This document shows, piece after piece, positions 4,093 to 6,344 of a DNA stretch of 6,344 nucleotides (position 1 is the stretch's first letter; every line of letters begins with the position of its first letter). The notes under the pieces are model-generated. The model had not been told where the DNA came from. It searched no databases and worked only from the letters and a program-made list of their open reading frames with translations. Source of the stretch: Opitutaceae bacterium (lineage in GTDB: Bacteria > Verrucomicrobiota > Verrucomicrobiia > Opitutales > Opitutaceae); contig SXZN01000155.1 of assembly GCA_005787865.1 (NCBI GenBank), positions 1-6,344 on the forward strand. The letters run 5' to 3'. Made by a program: the position numbers and the translations under genes.

Positions 4093-4128
4093 ATTTTGTG
4101 TTTTTTGTGGCCAATCCTTCGGCGGATT
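4093..4128 (-). repeat. Dispersed ggattggccacaaaaa repeat with hairpin after the adaptor gene
   Basis: On the minus strand a caatcc/ggattg stem with a 6-base loop starts 8 bases after the adaptor stop codon and runs straight into ggccacaaaaaacacaaaat. The second part matches 1241-1276 (plus strand) and 300-266 (minus strand). The following bases are A-rich rather than T-rich, so it is a repeat copy rather than an intrinsic terminator in this direction. Confidence 0.55.
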
Positions 4129-4135
4129 GAGGCGT

Positions 4136-5272
4136 TTAGTTCACCAGCACCTGCGTGCGGACGCGTTCGCCTTCGCTGAAACGATCCTGTTCTTCGACGA
4201 GGACTTCTTCGCCTTCGGTCAGACCACTGAGAATTTCTACTTGGTTGAGGCTATCGTAGCCTTTCACGATTTTGCGGCGCTCTAACTTACCCCCAGCCAC
4301 CACATAAATATAATCCCCAATGAGCGCGCGGCGGGGAATGATGATCGCGTTGGCGCGCTCGGCGATGCTGATGCTGACCTCGCCCGTCAGACCAGGCAAC
4401 AGCGTCCGGCCCTCGGGCAAGTGCACCTCCAAGAAAACGGTATAGCGCTGGGTCGTGGCATCGGCGGAGGGAAGAATTTTCGAAATGACCGCGTTGTATT
4501 GATCCGCGCCAAAGGTCAGAAAACGGACGGTGGCTTTCTGCCCCAACTTGATGGCAGCGAAATTTTCTTCCGTGATTTTAGCCTCCACCGTGCGGCCGAC
4601 TGAAATGATCGTGGCAATCGGCGAATTGCTGCCGATGAGATCGCCGACGCGCGTGGTGACGAGCGTGACGACGCCGTCCGAAGGCGCGACGATGGTCATC
4701 TTAGCCTTTTCGCGCTGCTTGGTGCGCAAGCTATTTTGATTGGTTTCCAACGCCAGCTTCAGGTTAACCTCATCGAGTTCGGTGTACTGTTCGAGCTGCT
4801 GGAGCAGCCGTTTTTCTTTATCGAATTCTGCTTGGGGATAGGCCCCTGACTTCACCTGACGCTCGAGATTGGCCAGCGTGTCGCGCTTGTTGAGCAGATC
4901 GGCGCGCCGGGTGGAGCCGAGTTCAAATTTACGTTTAGCGGCGACGATTTCGTTGGTGATCCGCTCGATTTCGAGGTCGATATCGCCGGTGTCGATTTGC
5001 ATTAACATGCCCCCTTGGGTGACTGGCTTGCCGATATCAAGGGAGCTGGCGCTGACGCGGCCGCTGACTTCGCTTTTAAGTTCGATCGTGAATTCCGCTT
5101 TCACCTCAACCGTCCCGGGAATAAAGCGGCCGGCCTTCCCTTTAGCGGCGCGGGCCACTTGCGCAACGGGGCGCAGGGTGTAGCTGAGGCCCCACCCGAG
5201 CAGCAGCAAAATCACGGCCGTGAGGGCCAGACGGAAAAACCAATTCGGGGCAGCGGGCTTGGGGGTGCTCAT
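4136..5272 (-). CDS. HlyD/MacA-family periplasmic adaptor (membrane fusion protein)
   Basis: This 378-residue adaptor would link the inner-membrane permease to the outer-membrane channel. A single N-terminal membrane anchor (about 12-31) follows a short cytoplasmic tail, and no lipobox is seen. The first lipoyl half is at 66-94 (KSEVSGRVSASSLDIGKPVT), an alpha-helical coiled-coil hairpin spans about 98-192 and is rich in Glu/Lys/Leu, and the second lipoyl half is at 194-222 (IVAPSDGVVTL...GDLIGSNSPIATI). Beta-barrel and membrane-proximal domains follow (about 225-378, with LLPGLTGEVSI at 291-301 and GLTEGEEVLVE at 350-360). This order is standard for MacA-like adaptors. The ATG at 5272-5270 directly follows the TAA of the channel gene (5275-5273), so the two are probably translated in a coupled manner. 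The coiled coil is of ordinary length. The transported substrate cannot be inferred. Confidence 0.92.
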   Translation of the reverse strand: MSTPKPAAPNWFFRLALTAVILLLLGWGLSYTLRPVAQVARAAKGKAGRFIPGTVEVKAEFTIELKSEVSGRVSASSLDIGKPVTQGGMLMQIDTGDIDLEIERITNEIVAAKRKFELGSTRRADLLNKRDTLANLERQVKSGAYPQAEFDKEKRLLQQLEQYTELDEVNLKLALETNQNSLRTKQREKAKMTIVAPSDGVVTLVTTRVGDLIGSNSPIATIISVGRTVEAKITEENFAAIKLGQKATVRFLTFGADQYNAVISKILPSADATTQRYTVFLEVHLPEGRTLLPGLTGEVSISIAERANAIIIPRRALIGDYIYVVAGGKLERRKIVKGYDSLNQVEILSGLTEGEEVLVEEQDRFSEGERVRTQVLVN

Positions 5273-6344
5273 TTATTTATCGGTTAAATTGCTGACGACG
5301 GGATCCTCCACGATGAGACCGAGAAACTCCCCCGTCTGGCGGAGATATTCACTGCGGATACTGTAGGTGCTCATTTGCGCGTCGTACAAGCCCATCTGGG
5401 CCCAACTCAGGGCGGCCTCAGCAATATTGCCCCGGGCAAATTCGGCTTGCTGATGCTTGAGGTTTTCCCCGCTGGCAACGAGTGCGCGATCGGACATCGA
5501 CATGGAGCGGGCGTAAAAATTGATCAACTTCACTTGGGTCTGCGCCGACTGAGCCAGCTGATCGGTCAGTTCCTTGTAGGCCGCCTCCTGCTGGCGCCGG
5601 GTGGCCAAGGCGCTGCGCTGAGCGGCCCCGGAAGCAAAACCATCGAAGATCGACCACGAGGCGGAGATGCTGATCGATCTTGAATTCAGTTGGTAGGTAT
5701 CGATTGTGCCGTAAAGGTTGCGTTGGACGCTCTGCGACACCCCCGCCGAGGCCCCAAATTTGGGGCGCAACCGCGTCCGCGTGATCGCGTAATTCAAGTT
5801 GGCAATTTCCAGATTTTTTCGCGCGGTAACCGCATCAATCGTCGGAAGATCTTTTTGTGCAAGGAAGCCGGCGAGCAACTGATTGAAAGCGGCCTCGTTG
5901 TAGGTGAGTGACGGCACCTCGTCGGGAATAGTCTCATTAGCTAAGGCCGGACAGCCTGATAAACGGGCCAAGGAATTTTTGGCTGCCTCAAAATTAAACT
6001 GCACCCGCTCATAGTCGATTTGGGCCGCTTCCACCGCGAGACGCGAAGCGACTACCGTGGCTTCGGCGATCTCCTGCTTAGCAAAACCGGCCTCATGAAC
6101 AGCCAATTGTTTCTGGACGATTTTGAGGTATAGCGTGGCCCGTTTGACCGCTATTTTCTGCACGATCAGTGCCTGATAACTGGCCCGCAGGCCCTGCGCG
6201 AGTTGCCGATAGCCGTTGCGATACTGCCCATGAGCAATGCTCGCGTAGATCGCCCCGATGCGCGCTGAATTACGCAAGGCGCCCCAATGAAACACCGGCT
6301 GTGAAATAGAATAACTGTAAGGATTGGTCGTGGAGTAGTACTCC
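5273..6344 (-). CDS. TolC-family outer-membrane channel protein, N-terminus beyond window
   Basis: The visible 356 residues are the C-terminal part of an outer-membrane efflux protein (OEP domain). The frame stays open to base 6344. The GTG at 6295 is internal, because the preceding codons read YSYSISQP just before VFHWG, a conserved strand-turn motif. The second repeat shows the matching SISASWSIFDGFASG (about 5677-5633), so both halves of the internally duplicated TolC fold are represented. Long Ala/Gln/Leu-rich helices follow each motif (for example AVEAAQIDYERVQFNFEAAK), as expected for the periplasmic barrel. The signal peptide and any lipid-attachment cysteine lie outside the window. 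The gene is first of the visible set on the minus strand and abuts the adaptor gene without spacing, so the operon promoter lies beyond the right edge. It would form a trimeric exit duct for the exporter. Confidence 0.9.
   Translation of the reverse strand, partial: EYYSTTNPYSYSISQPVFHWGALRNSARIGAIYASIAHGQYRNGYRQLAQGLRASYQALIVQKIAVKRATLYLKIVQKQLAVHEAGFAKQEIAEATVVASRLAVEAAQIDYERVQFNFEAAKNSLARLSGCPALANETIPDEVPSLTYNEAAFNQLLAGFLAQKDLPTIDAVTARKNLEIANLNYAITRTRLRPKFGASAGVSQSVQRNLYGTIDTYQLNSRSISISASWSIFDGFASGAAQRSALATRRQQEAAYKELTDQLAQSAQTQVKLINFYARSMSMSDRALVASGENLKHQQAEFARGNIAEAALSWAQMGLYDAQMSTYSIRSEYLRQTGEFLGLIVEDPVVSNLTDK

Noticed and set aside
6293..6295. GTG as start codon of the TolC-family gene
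   Set aside because: The frame continues open to the window edge, and the codons before it complete the conserved SYSISQPVFHWG motif, so it is an internal valine.

Overview
The window looks like a bacterial chromosome segment from a Gram-negative (diderm) organism, because it carries parts of an envelope-spanning exporter with a TolC-type outer-membrane channel. The intergenic DNA is full of short dispersed repeats (ttaaccacgga, ggccacaaaa-gcgcaaa, agtttaagtgtaaagtt). Together with the protein style, this suggests a Verrucomicrobiota-like (possibly Opitutae) genome. That placement is inference from memory and is not proven by any marker gene here.

Minus strand, right to left: a TolC-type outer-membrane factor (5273 to beyond 6344, N-terminus cut off), an HlyD/MacA-type periplasmic adaptor (4136-5272, zero-base junction with the channel gene), an FtsX/LolC-E/MacB-type permease with a TTG start (2720-3982), and, after an unusually long gap of 1613 bases, a LolD/MacB-type ABC ATPase (372-1106). 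Together these make a complete tripartite ABC exporter: ATPase and permease in the inner membrane, adaptor across the periplasm, channel in the outer membrane. The substrate cannot be read from the sequence. A further minus-strand gene begins at 85 and leaves the window at base 1.

The gap between permease and ATPase holds a plus-strand toxin-antitoxin operon: a RelB/DinJ-type antitoxin (1924-2166) and a RelE-superfamily-like putative toxin (2168-2536), separated by one base. The pair is bracketed by repeats in the same order and orientation on both sides: a hairpin element with an agtttaag-rich tail, then a block starting ttaaccacgga and ending tttcatctttt. The left block carries an extra 108-base hairpin-rich insertion that is absent from the right block, so the right copy serves as an empty-site reference. 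The cassette faces against the exporter genes and probably cut the ATPase off from the rest of its operon.

The remaining intergenic DNA (86-371, 1107-1923, 2537-2719, 3983-4135) holds repeat copies, hairpins and a 36-base pure-purine tract. No rRNA, tRNA, CRISPR array or transposase gene was seen.
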